In this document: positions 7,776-17,629 of the stretch, one piece after another
Layout: every line of letters begins with the position of its first letter
Position numbering within the stretch: the first letter of the stretch is position 1
Origin: Singulisphaera acidiphila DSM 18658
GTDB taxonomy: Bacteria > Planctomycetota > Planctomycetia > Isosphaerales > Isosphaeraceae
Direction of reading: 5' to 3'
Assembly (NCBI RefSeq): GCF_000242455.2
Contig: NC_019892.1
Coordinates: 9,248,744 to 9,312,743, forward strand
DNA: 64,000 nucleotides
Program-made: the position numbers and the translations under genes
Notes under the pieces: model-generated
The model's database searches: none
Told to the model about the DNA's origin: nothing
What the model saw: only the letters and a program-made list of their open reading frames with translations

Positions 7776-10304
7776 GATTTTTTTAAAACGCGAATTGGTT
7801 TCCGGGGAGTCTTCGTCGAGGAACCCCCGAGCCATCAGGCGGTCCGGCTCCCAGCGAAGCCGGATCGCCCCGCGCTGCCAGGTCCGCATCAAAGGAATGC
7901 CTCGCGGTTCAAGAGCCTCCAACGGGTCGCGCGTGCCCACAACAGGGGGACGCTGGCTGACGACCACCAGGCCGGGACGTGCCCAGGTGTAGAGGGACTC
8001 GGGGTTGGCTGAGCGACCGCCATGATGGGGAGACAGGATGGCGTCGACCGGGAAGGCCGGGCGACCGAGCAGTCGGGACATGCCCTCCAACTCCAGGTCG
8101 CCGGTCAGGAGGAGGTGGCGACCGGCAGATTCCACGTCGAGGACGATGCTCCGCGCGTTGTCGCTCGTGGAGAGGGAGAACGACTCGGGAGGATGCCAGA
8201 CCGAGAAGCGGGTTCCTGCCGTCTCCCATTCCTCCCCCTCGGTCATCGTGCGAATCGGCACGCCGTGAGCCCGGACAGTCTCCAGCAGTTGAACGGCACC
8301 CGGGTTGGCCGGGCTGGCAAAGCCGGGAGGGACGCGGACCTCCTTGATCGGGAACCGCTCGAGAATATCGGGAAGACCGTTGTAGTGATCAGAATCCGCG
8401 TGAGAGAGCACAACTGCATCAATCCGGAACACACCGCGGTCCCAGAGGGCCGGGGCGACGACCCGACGGCCGACGCTCGGGTCGTGCATCCGCCCGCAAT
8501 CATAGAGGATCGTCCCCCCGTCACTGGTCCGAATGATCACCGCCAGGCCGTGCCCAACGGCAAGAACGTCAGCCTCCAGCGTTCCCTTTCGGCGAGGAAG
8601 CCAGGGCAAGACAACGCCAAGCATGACCCAACCCGCGAGTAACCCCCAGGCCAGGCGTCTGAGGGGCCAACGACGGACTCCGGCAACCGAGGCGAAGGCA
8701 AACAATCCATAGACAATGAGCACCCAGGCCAAGGATGGCCCCGGGACGAAAGCGTGCCCCCACGACCGCGACGCCCCCCAGCGCACGAGGCCTTCGGTCC
8801 AGGCCAGGGTGATCGCGCAAACCCAGGCAGCGGGCCCGCCGAGCGGATCCCAGATCGCAGACAAGCCCAGGCTCAAGCCTGACGCCGTCAAGGCCACCGA
8901 GGTCAAGGGGATCAGCGGAATGTTCAGCAGAACGCCGATGGGCGAGACGACGTGGAACCGAAGCGCAACCAGAGGCAAGGCCGCGAGCCAGACGACCGTC
9001 GAGACGATCAGGCCCGAGGTCACGAGCAAAGGCCAACGCCGCATCCGCGCCAGCCACCACGGCTCGAGCGACCGCTCCAGAACGTCGAGCGGACTACCCG
9101 GCCCCTGGATCCTGAAGGTCAGCGTGTAATAGGCGTGCCGAAGCAAATTGGTGGTCGGCGTAACGCCCCAGACAATCGCCGCGATCGCCAAAAACGAGAG
9201 CTGACAGCCCACATCGAAGAGGTCGGCCGGGTTCAACCAGAGCGTCGCCAGCGCAGCCAGGGCCAAGTTGTTCGCGGCCCGGACCTGACGGTCAAAAATC
9301 CCCGCGATGCAGGCCGCGACGGTCATCGCAGCCGAACGTACCACTGACGGAGCAAGGCCGACCAACAACGCGTAGGCCACCGTCGTCAAGGCGAGCGCGC
9401 CGAACGCACTCCGCCGGCTCAGGCCGAGGAAGCGGAACACGAACCAGAGCACGCCGGCCAGCACTTGCAAGTGAAGCCCGGAAATGGCCAGCAGATGGGT
9501 GGTCCCGGTGCGAGCGAAGGCGTCGTTGACGTCGGGATCCACCCCCTCGCGCCGACCTAGCAAGAGCGCAGCGGCCAGCGGCGCAACGCTCGGAGTCAGC
9601 CCCGCGACCAGCCGGGCGTAACTCCAGCCCTGCACCCGACCCAGCCAGCTTGTCCCAATCCAGGTGCCTGCTGCGGGGTCGGCCCAGACCCCGTCGGGGC
9701 CATCGACCACAAGCCGAAGCCGGATCCCTTGGGCTCGCAAATAGTTGCGGTAGTCGAACTCACCAGGGTTAAGTGGCCCCGCGATCGCCGACATACTCCC
9801 GACCGCCTCGACCCCATGCCCCGCCAAAAGGTCGGACCGGTCCCCGACGATGATCAGTTGGGCTCGCCCCTGGGCCGGCCGCCAGACCCGGCCGTCACAA
9901 AATCCCGACACGGCGATCACCGCCCGCGTCGACGCCGAACTCCCCTGGCTTTCGCCCAATCGAGGCCCCCGCACATCCCAGATCATGCCGCGAACCCAGA
10001 CCGGTCGCGGCGTGCCTGTGACACCCCACGCCAGATCGTCAGGCGCAAGATCCGACCAGTACGCGTGATGACTTCCGCCCCCAAACCCCACGATCGCGAC
10101 GACAAGCCCGGTGTAGGCAAGGACCTTGCGGTCACGGCCCCAAGCGGCAATCATGGCCCCAACCAGCGCCAGGCCGCCCCAAACGTCCGTTCCCCAAGAC
10201 ACCAACTCACGATCGAGAACGATACCGACGACCACCGCCAGGGCCACAGGGACCAGCGGCGGCAACAGCAGAACCCGCGAACGTCGCTCGGGGTCGTGGT
10301 TCAT
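7764..10304 (-). CDS. comEC: ComEC/Rec2 DNA-uptake channel
   Basis: This 846-residue polytopic protein is the inner-membrane channel that imports single-stranded DNA during natural transformation. From N to C it shows several membrane segments with an OB-like soluble insert (about residues 60-230), the competence-domain signature ISGLHLQVLAG near residue 275, many further membrane segments, and a C-terminal metallo-beta-lactamase-like domain with LSHADSDHYNGL and LSPHHGG. All parts needed for function look intact. No other competence genes are in the window. Its end overlaps PIG-L convergently. Confidence 0.93.
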   Translation of the reverse strand: MNHDPERRSRVLLLPPLVPVALAVVVGIVLDRELVSWGTDVWGGLALVGAMIAAWGRDRKVLAYTGLVVAIVGFGGGSHHAYWSDLAPDDLAWGVTGTPRPVWVRGMIWDVRGPRLGESQGSSASTRAVIAVSGFCDGRVWRPAQGRAQLIIVGDRSDLLAGHGVEAVGSMSAIAGPLNPGEFDYRNYLRAQGIRLRLVVDGPDGVWADPAAGTWIGTSWLGRVQGWSYARLVAGLTPSVAPLAAALLLGRREGVDPDVNDAFARTGTTHLLAISGLHLQVLAGVLWFVFRFLGLSRRSAFGALALTTVAYALLVGLAPSVVRSAAMTVAACIAGIFDRQVRAANNLALAALATLWLNPADLFDVGCQLSFLAIAAIVWGVTPTTNLLRHAYYTLTFRIQGPGSPLDVLERSLEPWWLARMRRWPLLVTSGLIVSTVVWLAALPLVALRFHVVSPIGVLLNIPLIPLTSVALTASGLSLGLSAIWDPLGGPAAWVCAITLAWTEGLVRWGASRSWGHAFVPGPSLAWVLIVYGLFAFASVAGVRRWPLRRLAWGLLAGWVMLGVVLPWLPRRKGTLEADVLAVGHGLAVIIRTSDGGTILYDCGRMHDPSVGRRVVAPALWDRGVFRIDAVVLSHADSDHYNGLPDILERFPIKEVRVPPGFASPANPGAVQLLETVRAHGVPIRTMTEGEEWETAGTRFSVWHPPESFSLSTSDNARSIVLDVESAGRHLLLTGDLELEGMSRLLGRPAFPVDAILSPHHGGRSANPESLYTWARPGLVVVSQRPPVVGTRDPLEALEPRGIPLMRTWQRGAIRLRWEPDRLMARGFLDEDSPETNSRFKKISLE

Positions 10305-10675
10305 CGAAATCCCAATCCCGTATACCGCAAAACAACAAACAATTCAAAAAACACAATTTCACAAAAACACAAATACGTCCATAACCCCAATCTGCACAGA
10401 CAATCTCCTAAGCCCAGAGGACACTCACCGTCATCGGCCCAGGCATGGTACAACCCAACCCATCTTATGTAAACAATCTCGGCTGTGGCCACGAGCCATT
10501 CTTTGCAAGAAGTTGCGACGACAAGACGATCACATGCGGCACCGACCACGTTTTTCTCAATCGCTTCCGCGCTGCATTGCTCAGGGAACGCGCTTGCCCG
10601 ATTTCTCGGATCGGGTCAAAATGGCGGGCGCGTTCCGAATCGCCGGCCTGAGATCCCGTACGGAGGCTTTGTTTT
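10305..10675. other. AT-richer divergent intergenic region
   Basis: No gene is supported in these 371 bases. The part next to comEC (10310-10420) is A-rich with runs such as acaatttcacaaaaacac, unlike the flanking genes. It probably carries the divergent promoters of comEC and the DUF6065-like gene. I see no convincing operator. Confidence 0.4.
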
Positions 10676-11494
10676 ATGGATCAACCACAGCTTGAAGTGG
10701 GGATCTATCAGCTCGTGGACGATTCCATGCTCAAGAAGAACCGGGCGGACGGGACGGGATGGGACTGGAGATGGGCGGACTGGCAGCGGGACTGGATGGA
10801 CGCCACTCCCAGTCGCTACGCCTATCGCTGCCTCCCCCTGACGATCGTCAACCAGACCGGTTGGTGGATCATGAACCCCGTCGGGTTCTCGGCGATCTGG
10901 CGGGGGCAAGATCCCGCGGGGGGCATCGAATTCTTGTTCGACAGCGAGCCCGAGCTTTGGAAGAACTGGATCAACAACCAGTTCGGGGCAGGGATCATCA
11001 CCTGGAACACCCCCTTCCTCTTCCGCACCAAGCCCCAAGGCTCGCGACTCCTGGTCTGCGGACCCGCGAACCATTTCAAGACCAATGCGCATCCCCTCAC
11101 CGCGTTGATCGAGAGCGACTGGATGACCATGTCGTTCACGATGAACTATAAATTGATGATCCCGAACATACCGGTCCGATTCGACGTGGGAGAGCCCTTG
11201 TTCCAGGCAATTCCACTGGCCAACAACACCTGTGCGGATCTGGAGACAGCCACGGTCACCTACCAAAAGCTGGAGGAGGACCCCGAGGTGAACCGCTCTT
11301 ACCGCGAATGGAACGAGGGCCGGTTGCAGTTCCACCAGAAGAAGGCCAAGGGCGAAATCAAGGCGGACGACTGGCAGAAGGATTACTTTCAAGGCCGAGA
11401 CGCGACCGGGCGGGAAGCGCCCCCCGACCACATGACCAAGGTGAGGCCTCCCCGAATCCGGTTCAGTCCGATGACCAAGCCTCCACAATCATGA
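10676..11494 (+). CDS. DUF6065-like conserved protein
   Basis: A 272-residue cytosolic protein rich in Trp and aromatic residues, with WDWRWADWQRDWM near the start, NQTGWWIMNPVGF and FGAGIITWNTPFLFRT. These match my recollection of DUF6065, a family of unknown function. The second half is helical and charged (EEDPEVNRSYREWNEGR, HQKKAKGEIKADDW). There is no signal peptide or known catalytic motif. Its stop codon overlaps the ATG of the next gene (ATGA), so the two are probably translationally coupled. The family name is a recollection and should be checked by profile search. Confidence 0.7.
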   Translation: MDQPQLEVGIYQLVDDSMLKKNRADGTGWDWRWADWQRDWMDATPSRYAYRCLPLTIVNQTGWWIMNPVGFSAIWRGQDPAGGIEFLFDSEPELWKNWINNQFGAGIITWNTPFLFRTKPQGSRLLVCGPANHFKTNAHPLTALIESDWMTMSFTMNYKLMIPNIPVRFDVGEPLFQAIPLANNTCADLETATVTYQKLEEDPEVNRSYREWNEGRLQFHQKKAKGEIKADDWQKDYFQGRDATGREAPPDHMTKVRPPRIRFSPMTKPPQS

Positions 11495-12315
11495 GTTTCA
11501 TAGACGAACAGTGGCTCGCGAGCAGTCACGGCAGCCTCTCCATCAGGGAAAATGATATTTTTATGCTTATTTTTAAATATTTCGTGAACCCGTTTTTCCT
11601 GACGACACTCCTTGGGGGCCTTTCCCTGGGTACCACCGGACCAGCCTCGGCCGGCCCGGTGGCCGAGTCGCCCCCCTACCCTCCGACCGAACGCTATGAG
11701 GCGAGACAAATCGAGGGGTGGCCGGTCCTGGTGAGCAAAGACCTGATCCGGAACGAGCCGGAGCTCACCGACCGCACCTTGACGTTGTTGCGGCACCAGC
11801 TCTTCCAGGTGGTGCGAAAAGTCCCGGCCAAGGCGGTCGCGCAACTGCAAAAAATCCGGATCTGGGTCGAGGAGAGCGAGTCTCATACCCCTTGCATGGC
11901 CTACCACCCCGACGCCAACTGGCTCCGCGAGCACGGGATGAATCCCGAGAAAGCCGGTTGCGTCGAGTTAGCCAATGCCCGCGCCTTTCTTTCATGGACA
12001 ATCGACCAGCCTTGGATGGTCCTGCACGAGCTGGCCCACGGCTATCACCACCAGTTCCTCGACCGCGGCTTCGAGAACGACGCGATCAAGGCTCGCTACG
12101 AAGAGGCGAAGGCATCGAAGATCTACCAGTCCGTGCTCCGGATCAACGGCAGGGACGACAAGGCTTACGCCGCCACGAACCCGATGGAATACTTCGCCGA
12201 GACCAGCGAAGCCTTCTTCGGAACCAACGACTTCTATCCCTATGTGCGGTCGGAACTGCGGCGGCATGACTCCAAGATGTACGGACTGCTCGAAACGCTC
12301 TGGGGAACCGAGTAG
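11491..12315 (+). CDS. Secreted zinc metallopeptidase-like protein
   Basis: The protein has a hydrophobic export segment (about residues 25-50 from ATG 11491) and a C-terminal domain with the zincin motif VLHELAHGYHHQ, where two His and the Glu form the active site. A later NPMEYFAETSEAFFG supplies a candidate third ligand, as in gluzincin or lethal-factor-like peptidases. ATG at 11491 overlaps the previous stop. An alternative ATG at 11563 would start right at the signal peptide. Coding density and motifs are good, but the substrate is unknown. It ends 25 bases from the converging enolase stop. Confidence 0.82.
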   Translation: MSFIDEQWLASSHGSLSIRENDIFMLIFKYFVNPFFLTTLLGGLSLGTTGPASAGPVAESPPYPPTERYEARQIEGWPVLVSKDLIRNEPELTDRTLTLLRHQLFQVVRKVPAKAVAQLQKIRIWVEESESHTPCMAYHPDANWLREHGMNPEKAGCVELANARAFLSWTIDQPWMVLHELAHGYHHQFLDRGFENDAIKARYEEAKASKIYQSVLRINGRDDKAYAATNPMEYFAETSEAFFGTNDFYPYVRSELRRHDSKMYGLLETLWGTE

Positions 12316-12340
12316 GTCTTCAAGGGAACGTCGCCAAGGT

Positions 12341-13660
12341 TCAGCCACCGGTCGGCTTGAAGCCGGCGAACCGGGCGGACGGGCCAAGCTCATCCTCGAT
12401 CCGGAGAAGGCGGTTGTACTTGGCGAGCCGTTCGGAGCGCGCGACCGAGCCGATCTTGATCTGACCGGCGGCAGTGGCGACGGCGAGGTCGGCGATGGTC
12501 GTATCCTCGGTCTCGCCCGACCGGGCCGAGACGATGGTCCGGTAGCCGTGTCGGCGCGCCAGCAGGAGTGCGTCGAACGTTTCCGAGAGGGTGCCCACCT
12601 GGTTGACCTTGATCAGGATCGCGTTGCCCGCGTGCCGTTCGACACCCTGGCGGAGCCGCGCGGTCTGGGTCGCGAACAGGTCGTCGCCAATCAACTGGAC
12701 CGAGTTGCCGAGCATCCCGGTCAAGGACGACCAGCCGTTCCAGTCGTCCTCGGCCAGGCCGTCCTCGATCGAGACGATCGGGTAGAGTTTGGCCCAGTGG
12801 GCGAGCATCGCAACCATCCCGGCCGAGTCGAGGGCGTCGTCACCGGCCGCGGTCAGGTGGTAGGTGGCCGTCTTGGGATCATAGAAATGGCTGGCCGCGA
12901 CGTCGAGCGCGATCGCGACGTCACGCCCCGGCTCCATCCCACAACCAAGCACGGCCTCGAGAATCAGGTCTATGGCCTGCGCGTTGGTGGAGAGCTTCGG
13001 CCCGTATCCCCCCTCGTCGCCGACCAAAGTGCCCTCCATGTCCTTCTCGCGGAGCACCGCGCCGACGGCCCGATAGATGGCCGTCGTCATTTCGAGGGCC
13101 TCCGAGTAACTCGACGCGCCGACCGGGATGGTCAGGAAATCCTGAAAATCAAGGTTCACGCCGGCGTGCAGGCCCCCCGAAATCATGTTGACCATCGGCA
13201 TCGGCAAGACGGGCTCGGCGAACTCTCCCGGCTCGAGCCGGCTCCGCCAGAGCCGGTTGAGGTGGACGTATAAGGGTTCGCCCCTCGCCGCGGCTACGGC
13301 ATGCGCGACGGCCAGGGAGACGCCAAGGATCGCGTTAGCTCCAAGCCTCCCCTTGTTGGGCGTACCATCGAGTGCCACCAAAGCGGCGTCGATCCCGGCC
13401 TGATCCTCGAGGTCCATGCCCTGAATGGCCGAGGCAATCTCGCCATTGACATGGGCGACCGCGCGAAGCACTCCCATGCCGCCATGCCGCCGGTCCTCAG
13501 GGTCGCGGAGCTCGATCGCCTCATGCCGTCCGGTACTCGCCCCCGACGGCACAATGGCCCGACCCACCTCGCCGTTGGAGCCGGCAACCTCAACCTCGAC
13601 CGTCGGCCGGCCTCGAGAGTCAAGGACTTCGCGACCTTTAAGTTTCATCACTGTGAGCAT
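12341..13660 (-). CDS. eno: Enolase
   Basis: Enolase converts 2-phosphoglycerate to phosphoenolpyruvate in glycolysis and needs Mg2+. Family signatures are all present: GREVLDSRGRPTVE, the mobile loop SGASTGRHEA, GANAILGVSLA, DEGGYGPKLSTN, the metal-binding SIEDGLAEDDW and QLIGDDLFATQ, and LIKVNQVGTLSETFDA with the catalytic Lys. From ATG 13660 it has 439 residues, the usual size. The frame extends upstream to 13738, but those residues are not conserved in type. It follows the phosphotransferase gene by about 116 bases on the same strand. Confidence 0.97.
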   Translation of the reverse strand: MLTVMKLKGREVLDSRGRPTVEVEVAGSNGEVGRAIVPSGASTGRHEAIELRDPEDRRHGGMGVLRAVAHVNGEIASAIQGMDLEDQAGIDAALVALDGTPNKGRLGANAILGVSLAVAHAVAAARGEPLYVHLNRLWRSRLEPGEFAEPVLPMPMVNMISGGLHAGVNLDFQDFLTIPVGASSYSEALEMTTAIYRAVGAVLREKDMEGTLVGDEGGYGPKLSTNAQAIDLILEAVLGCGMEPGRDVAIALDVAASHFYDPKTATYHLTAAGDDALDSAGMVAMLAHWAKLYPIVSIEDGLAEDDWNGWSSLTGMLGNSVQLIGDDLFATQTARLRQGVERHAGNAILIKVNQVGTLSETFDALLLARRHGYRTIVSARSGETEDTTIADLAVATAAGQIKIGSVARSERLAKYNRLLRIEDELGPSARFAGFKPTGG

Positions 13661-13776
13661 GAGCAAGCTCTCAAAATCCAGACACAACGATTTCCTAAAT
13701 TCCGTAACGAGGGTGAGTTCCCTCGACTCGCATTTCACTGAAAATGAAGAGGGTGGGCTCTGACCGCTTCACTCGC

Positions 13777-14817
13777 CTAAATCAAGTGTGTTGGCCGCAT
13801 TTCCCGTGCCAGCAGTTGGAGCAACTCGTCCCAGGTTGCGGGCTGTTCGCGGAGCGCCGCGCGGGCAAACCGGCGAACGGACGCCTGCCTCGGAGCATCG
13901 AGATAGTCGACCGGGCTGGTGCCATCCACTCGAGCCAGGGAGCAGGCCGCCGCGTGACAGCAGGCGCGGCGGACAAGGTCGGCGTCGAGCCGAGAACCAA
14001 CCCGATCAAGGTAGGCGTCGAGAAAGACCCGGGTTAAGGCCAGAGCCGAGACATCGGCCGGGGCGGCCCGGACTCCCTTCAAGAGCAGGTGGCTCAGGAC
14101 AAAGCCCAGGTCGTAGGCAGGGTCGCCCGCATGAGCGGTCTCGAAGTCGACCAGAGTCAGCCCCTGAGAATGCACCAGAATGTTCTTGGGGCTGAAGTCG
14201 GCATGCACAAACGTGCGAGTGGCGGGCTCCTCCAAGGATCTGATGAGTGTGTTGATCTCGGGGGCGAGGTCAGGGTGAGCGCGGGCAATCGTCCGGTAGA
14301 ACGGGTCGATCCGCAACTGTCCGAAAACGACGGTCTCGGCCAGTGGTCCATCCTGAAGCGCGGGATGACCGAGCGTTTCCACATGAATGGAACCGAGGAT
14401 CAGGCCCGCGGCCCGGGTCACCGCCACGTCGGCCTCACCGGCGAGGAGTTGCTCCTTCCAGACGACCGAGTCGTCCGGAGCGCAGGTCATCGCAAACAGG
14501 AAGTCGTCGGGTTCGGCAAAGAGGACGCGGGGGGTTACACCGGCCCCTTCTTGCTCCTGTGGGAGAACGTGGGCGAGCAGGTCGAGGGCGGCCCGCTCGG
14601 TCCAGATGCGCTCGAGCCGGCTGATCCAGAGGGCCTTGGTCCGCAGTCGCTCGCGGGCCTGCTTGAGCACGAACGGCGGCTCCCCCTCAACGTCCACCCG
14701 CATCACGACGTTGGAGACCCCCCATCCCAGCGCCTGCACCCGGACGCCGCGCCCGCCCGGCACGCGGCCCCGCTCGCGGAGGTAGTCGGCGGCCGTTTCG
14801 GGGGTCACTTCGCGCAT
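13777..14817 (-). CDS. APH/choline-kinase-like phosphotransferase
   Basis: This 346-residue protein belongs to the aminoglycoside-phosphotransferase/kinase-like fold. A small-molecule kinase active site is visible: PPFVLKQAR (nucleotide Lys), the catalytic loop FVHADFSPKNILV, and the metal Asp in LTLVDFETAHAGDPAYDLGF. The N-terminus is less like antibiotic kinases and more like methylthioribose-kinase-type relatives. I prefer ATG 14817 (GGGAG upstream) over GTG 14841. It is upstream of eno on the same strand, so the two may share a transcript. A resistance role is not indicated. Confidence 0.83.
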   Translation of the reverse strand: MREVTPETAADYLRERGRVPGGRGVRVQALGWGVSNVVMRVDVEGEPPFVLKQARERLRTKALWISRLERIWTERAALDLLAHVLPQEQEGAGVTPRVLFAEPDDFLFAMTCAPDDSVVWKEQLLAGEADVAVTRAAGLILGSIHVETLGHPALQDGPLAETVVFGQLRIDPFYRTIARAHPDLAPEINTLIRSLEEPATRTFVHADFSPKNILVHSQGLTLVDFETAHAGDPAYDLGFVLSHLLLKGVRAAPADVSALALTRVFLDAYLDRVGSRLDADLVRRACCHAAACSLARVDGTSPVDYLDAPRQASVRRFARAALREQPATWDELLQLLAREMRPTHLI

Positions 14818-14965
14818 CACGAATCTCCCGGTCCGTTTCACTCATCAGAAAAAATGAGGAGGAGGGGGCGACGGTAGCAACCGGCCGGCCCGCAGAAGAG
14901 AATAGCAGCCAATCGTGTTGTGTCGAAGCTGCCACTGTCCCAAGAAGCCACGGGCCACGAATTCC

Positions 14966-16081
14966 ATGAGTCGATTGTCCGACATTCTCGTCATCGGCGG
15001 AGGCGCGATCGGTGGAGCGATCGCCTGGTCCTTGGTCAAGCGCGGGCTGACAGTCACGCTGGTCGAGGCCGGCCGAATCGGGCGCGGAGCCAGTTGGGCC
15101 GCCGCAGGGGTGCTCGCCCCCGACTGGAGCGGCCACGATCCCAGTGCGCTCACCGTCATGGCCGAAGCGGGTCTCGCAGCCTGGCCCGACTGGGTGGCCG
15201 AGCTCGAGGACCGGACCGGCCTGGGCCTCAGTTTTCGCCGTGACGGCCTGCTCAACGTCTGGGTCGACCCCGACGCCCCCCACCTGCCTCACGACCTGGC
15301 CACGGAGCCGCTGCCGCCGGCTGCGGGTCAGCGGCTAAGCGCGGCCGAGGCCCGCGAACTCGAGCCGGCCCTGACCGGGCCGATCCTGGGCGGAGCGCTC
15401 GCCCCGGCCGATGCCCAGGTGGACAACCCGAGGCTCGCTCCCGCCCTGATCCGAGCGGCGGCCGACCAGGGACTTCGCGTCCTGCTCGACACGCCGGTCA
15501 CAGCCCTGCTCGGCTCGGGGGGCGTCTGCCGAGGAGTCCGCACGGCGTCGGGCACCGAGATCGCCGCCGGGGCCGTCGTCCTGGCCGCCGGCGCCTGGTC
15601 AGGACCGCTCGCGGCCAGCTCGGGCATCCACCTGCCGATCGAACCCTGGCGCGGGCAGATGCTCGCCTTCGATACCCCGGCTCGGCCCTTCCGGCACATC
15701 GTCTTCTGCGGCGAGCTCGTCCTGATCCCGCGCCCCCATGGCCCCCTCCTCGTCGGCACGACGCTGGAGCATGTCGGCTTCGATTCGCGGGTCACCCTGG
15801 CCGGCCTCCACCAGATCCTGGCACGGGTCGAACGGATCGTCCCCGGCCTGGGCGATCTTCCCCTGGCCCGGACCTGGGCGGGCCTTCGACCCGGCACCCC
15901 GGACAACCTCCCCTATCTCGGCTCTATCCCAGGCTGGGACGGCCTTTACGTCGCGGCCGGCCACGGCCGCAAAGGCATCATCCTGGCCCCCATCACGGGT
16001 GAGTTGATGGCTCGGCTCATCCTCGATCATGACCTCGACCCCATGCTGGAGCCCTGCCTCCCTCAGCGCGTCATCGATTGA
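14966..16081 (+). CDS. thiO: FAD-dependent oxidoreductase, glycine oxidase ThiO-like
   Basis: The N-terminus is a Rossmann FAD-binding fold (DILVIGGGAIGGAIAW, then the acidic end of strand 2 in LVEAGRIGRGASWAAAGVL). The order of motifs and the C-terminal RPGTPDNLPYLGSIPGWDGLYVAAGHGRKGI match the DadA/ThiO group, which oxidise glycine or D-amino acids. In thiamine synthesis ThiO makes the iminoglycine used for the thiazole ring. At 371 residues it matches ThiO. No other thi gene is in the window, so the pathway assignment is moderate. ATG 14966 is preferred to the upstream start at 14915. Confidence 0.82.
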   Translation: MSRLSDILVIGGGAIGGAIAWSLVKRGLTVTLVEAGRIGRGASWAAAGVLAPDWSGHDPSALTVMAEAGLAAWPDWVAELEDRTGLGLSFRRDGLLNVWVDPDAPHLPHDLATEPLPPAAGQRLSAAEARELEPALTGPILGGALAPADAQVDNPRLAPALIRAAADQGLRVLLDTPVTALLGSGGVCRGVRTASGTEIAAGAVVLAAGAWSGPLAASSGIHLPIEPWRGQMLAFDTPARPFRHIVFCGELVLIPRPHGPLLVGTTLEHVGFDSRVTLAGLHQILARVERIVPGLGDLPLARTWAGLRPGTPDNLPYLGSIPGWDGLYVAAGHGRKGIILAPITGELMARLILDHDLDPMLEPCLPQRVID

Positions 16082-16229
16082 CCCGTGGGGCGGCCTTGGG
16101 GATCATTGTCGTTGTAACTTCGGTCTGAGCCTGGCAGAATGACGTCTTCGACCTGGTTCTTCGACGGCTTCGCGCCGAGATCGATCGACCCACCCACCCA
16201 CGCACATTGTCCCCACGGAGCAGCCCTCC

Positions 16230-17522
16230 ATGCGCGACTCTCACCCCTCCCGTCGCACGTTCGTGAAGCAGTCGGCCGCAGCAGTGGCCGCAACCTCGGC
16301 GGCCCAGTTCGCCCTGACCTCGAATGCCCACGCCGCGGGAAGCGACATCATCAAAGTCGGCCTGGTCGGCTGTGGTGGACGAGGCACAGGTGCAGCCGTC
16401 CAGGCGCTCACCGCCGACTCGAACGTCAAGCTCGTCGCCATGGCCGACGCTTTTGAGAATCGACTCGAAGGGAGCCTCTCGACCTTGAAGGGGTCGGCGG
16501 TGGCCGACCGGGTCGACGTGCCCCGCGAACGGCAGTACATCGGCTTCGACGCTTACAAGAACGTCATCGACCAGGTCGACGTCGTCCTGCTGACGACCAC
16601 CCCCCACTTCCGCCCGATCCACATGGCCTACGCCGTGGAAAAGGGCATTCACATGTTCGTCGAGAAGCCAGTCGCCACCGACGCCCCCGGCGTCCGGTCC
16701 GTGCTCCAGACCTGCGAGGAAGCCAAGAAGAAGAACCTGTCCGTCGTCTCCGGCCTCTGCTGGCGCTATTATGAGCCGCGACGCGAAGCCATGAAGCGCG
16801 TGCTCGGCGGTGACATCGGCGACATCGTCGCGGTCCAGACCACGTACAACTCCGGTGGCGTCTGGGATCCTGTGGTCACCCGCGAGGAGGTCAAGTCGGA
16901 CATGGAGTACCAGATGCGCAACTGGTACTACTACACCTGGCTCAGCGGCGACCACATCGTCGAGCAGGCCGTCCACGGCATCGACACCATGGCCTGGGCC
17001 CTGGGTGACGAGCCCCCCATCAAGTGTTGGGGATCGGGCGGACGGCAAGTGCGCACCGAGCCGAAGTACGGCAACATCTTCGACCACTTCTCGATCGTCT
17101 ACGAATACCCCAAGAACGTCCGGGGCTACCACACTTGCCGGCACTGGCGCGGGTCGGCCCAGCAGGTCAAGGATTACGTCCTGGGATCCAAGGGAACCTG
17201 CGACGTGTTCGGCGAAACCACGGGTCCCCGGATCACCGGCGAGAAGGCCTGGCGTTACCGGGGCCCGAAGCCCGACATGTACCAGTCCGAGCACAATGAA
17301 ATGTTCGCCGCGATCCGCGCGGGCCAGCCGATCAATAACGGCGTGTACGCCGCCCGGAGCACCTTGCTGGCGATCATGGGCCGGATGACCTGCTACACCG
17401 GCGAAGTCATCACCTGGGAGCAGGCGCTCAACTCCAAGGAAAGCCTGTCGCCGGCCGCTTATGCCTGGGGCGACGCCCCGCAACACCCCATCGCCCGGCC
17501 GGGCGTCACCAAGTTCGTCTGA
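16230..17522 (+). CDS. Tat-exported Gfo/Idh/MocA oxidoreductase
   Basis: A 430-residue sugar dehydrogenase-type protein. The N-terminus has a twin-arginine export signal (PSRRTFVKQSAAA) ending near AHAAG, so the enzyme should be folded and exported to the periplasm or planctomycete paryphoplasm. The Rossmann motif IKVGLVGCGGRGTGAAVQA follows, and the family EKPVATDAPG segment with its catalytic Lys is near residue 145. Exported members of this family are numerous in Planctomycetes and are linked to oxidation of carbohydrates with tightly bound NAD(P). The nearby ThuA, DUF1080 and isomerase genes support a sugar role. Confidence 0.92.
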   Translation: MRDSHPSRRTFVKQSAAAVAATSAAQFALTSNAHAAGSDIIKVGLVGCGGRGTGAAVQALTADSNVKLVAMADAFENRLEGSLSTLKGSAVADRVDVPRERQYIGFDAYKNVIDQVDVVLLTTTPHFRPIHMAYAVEKGIHMFVEKPVATDAPGVRSVLQTCEEAKKKNLSVVSGLCWRYYEPRREAMKRVLGGDIGDIVAVQTTYNSGGVWDPVVTREEVKSDMEYQMRNWYYYTWLSGDHIVEQAVHGIDTMAWALGDEPPIKCWGSGGRQVRTEPKYGNIFDHFSIVYEYPKNVRGYHTCRHWRGSAQQVKDYVLGSKGTCDVFGETTGPRITGEKAWRYRGPKPDMYQSEHNEMFAAIRAGQPINNGVYAARSTLLAIMGRMTCYTGEVITWEQALNSKESLSPAAYAWGDAPQHPIARPGVTKFV

Positions 17523-17629
17523 TCCGCTTCGACTCTTCTCTTCCGCTCATTCAAGGCTCCTCTGCGCTCGACCTCCAAGGGCGCGGGGAGCTTTTTGTCT
17601 TGTCGGATGGGCACGGCATCAAGGCACTC

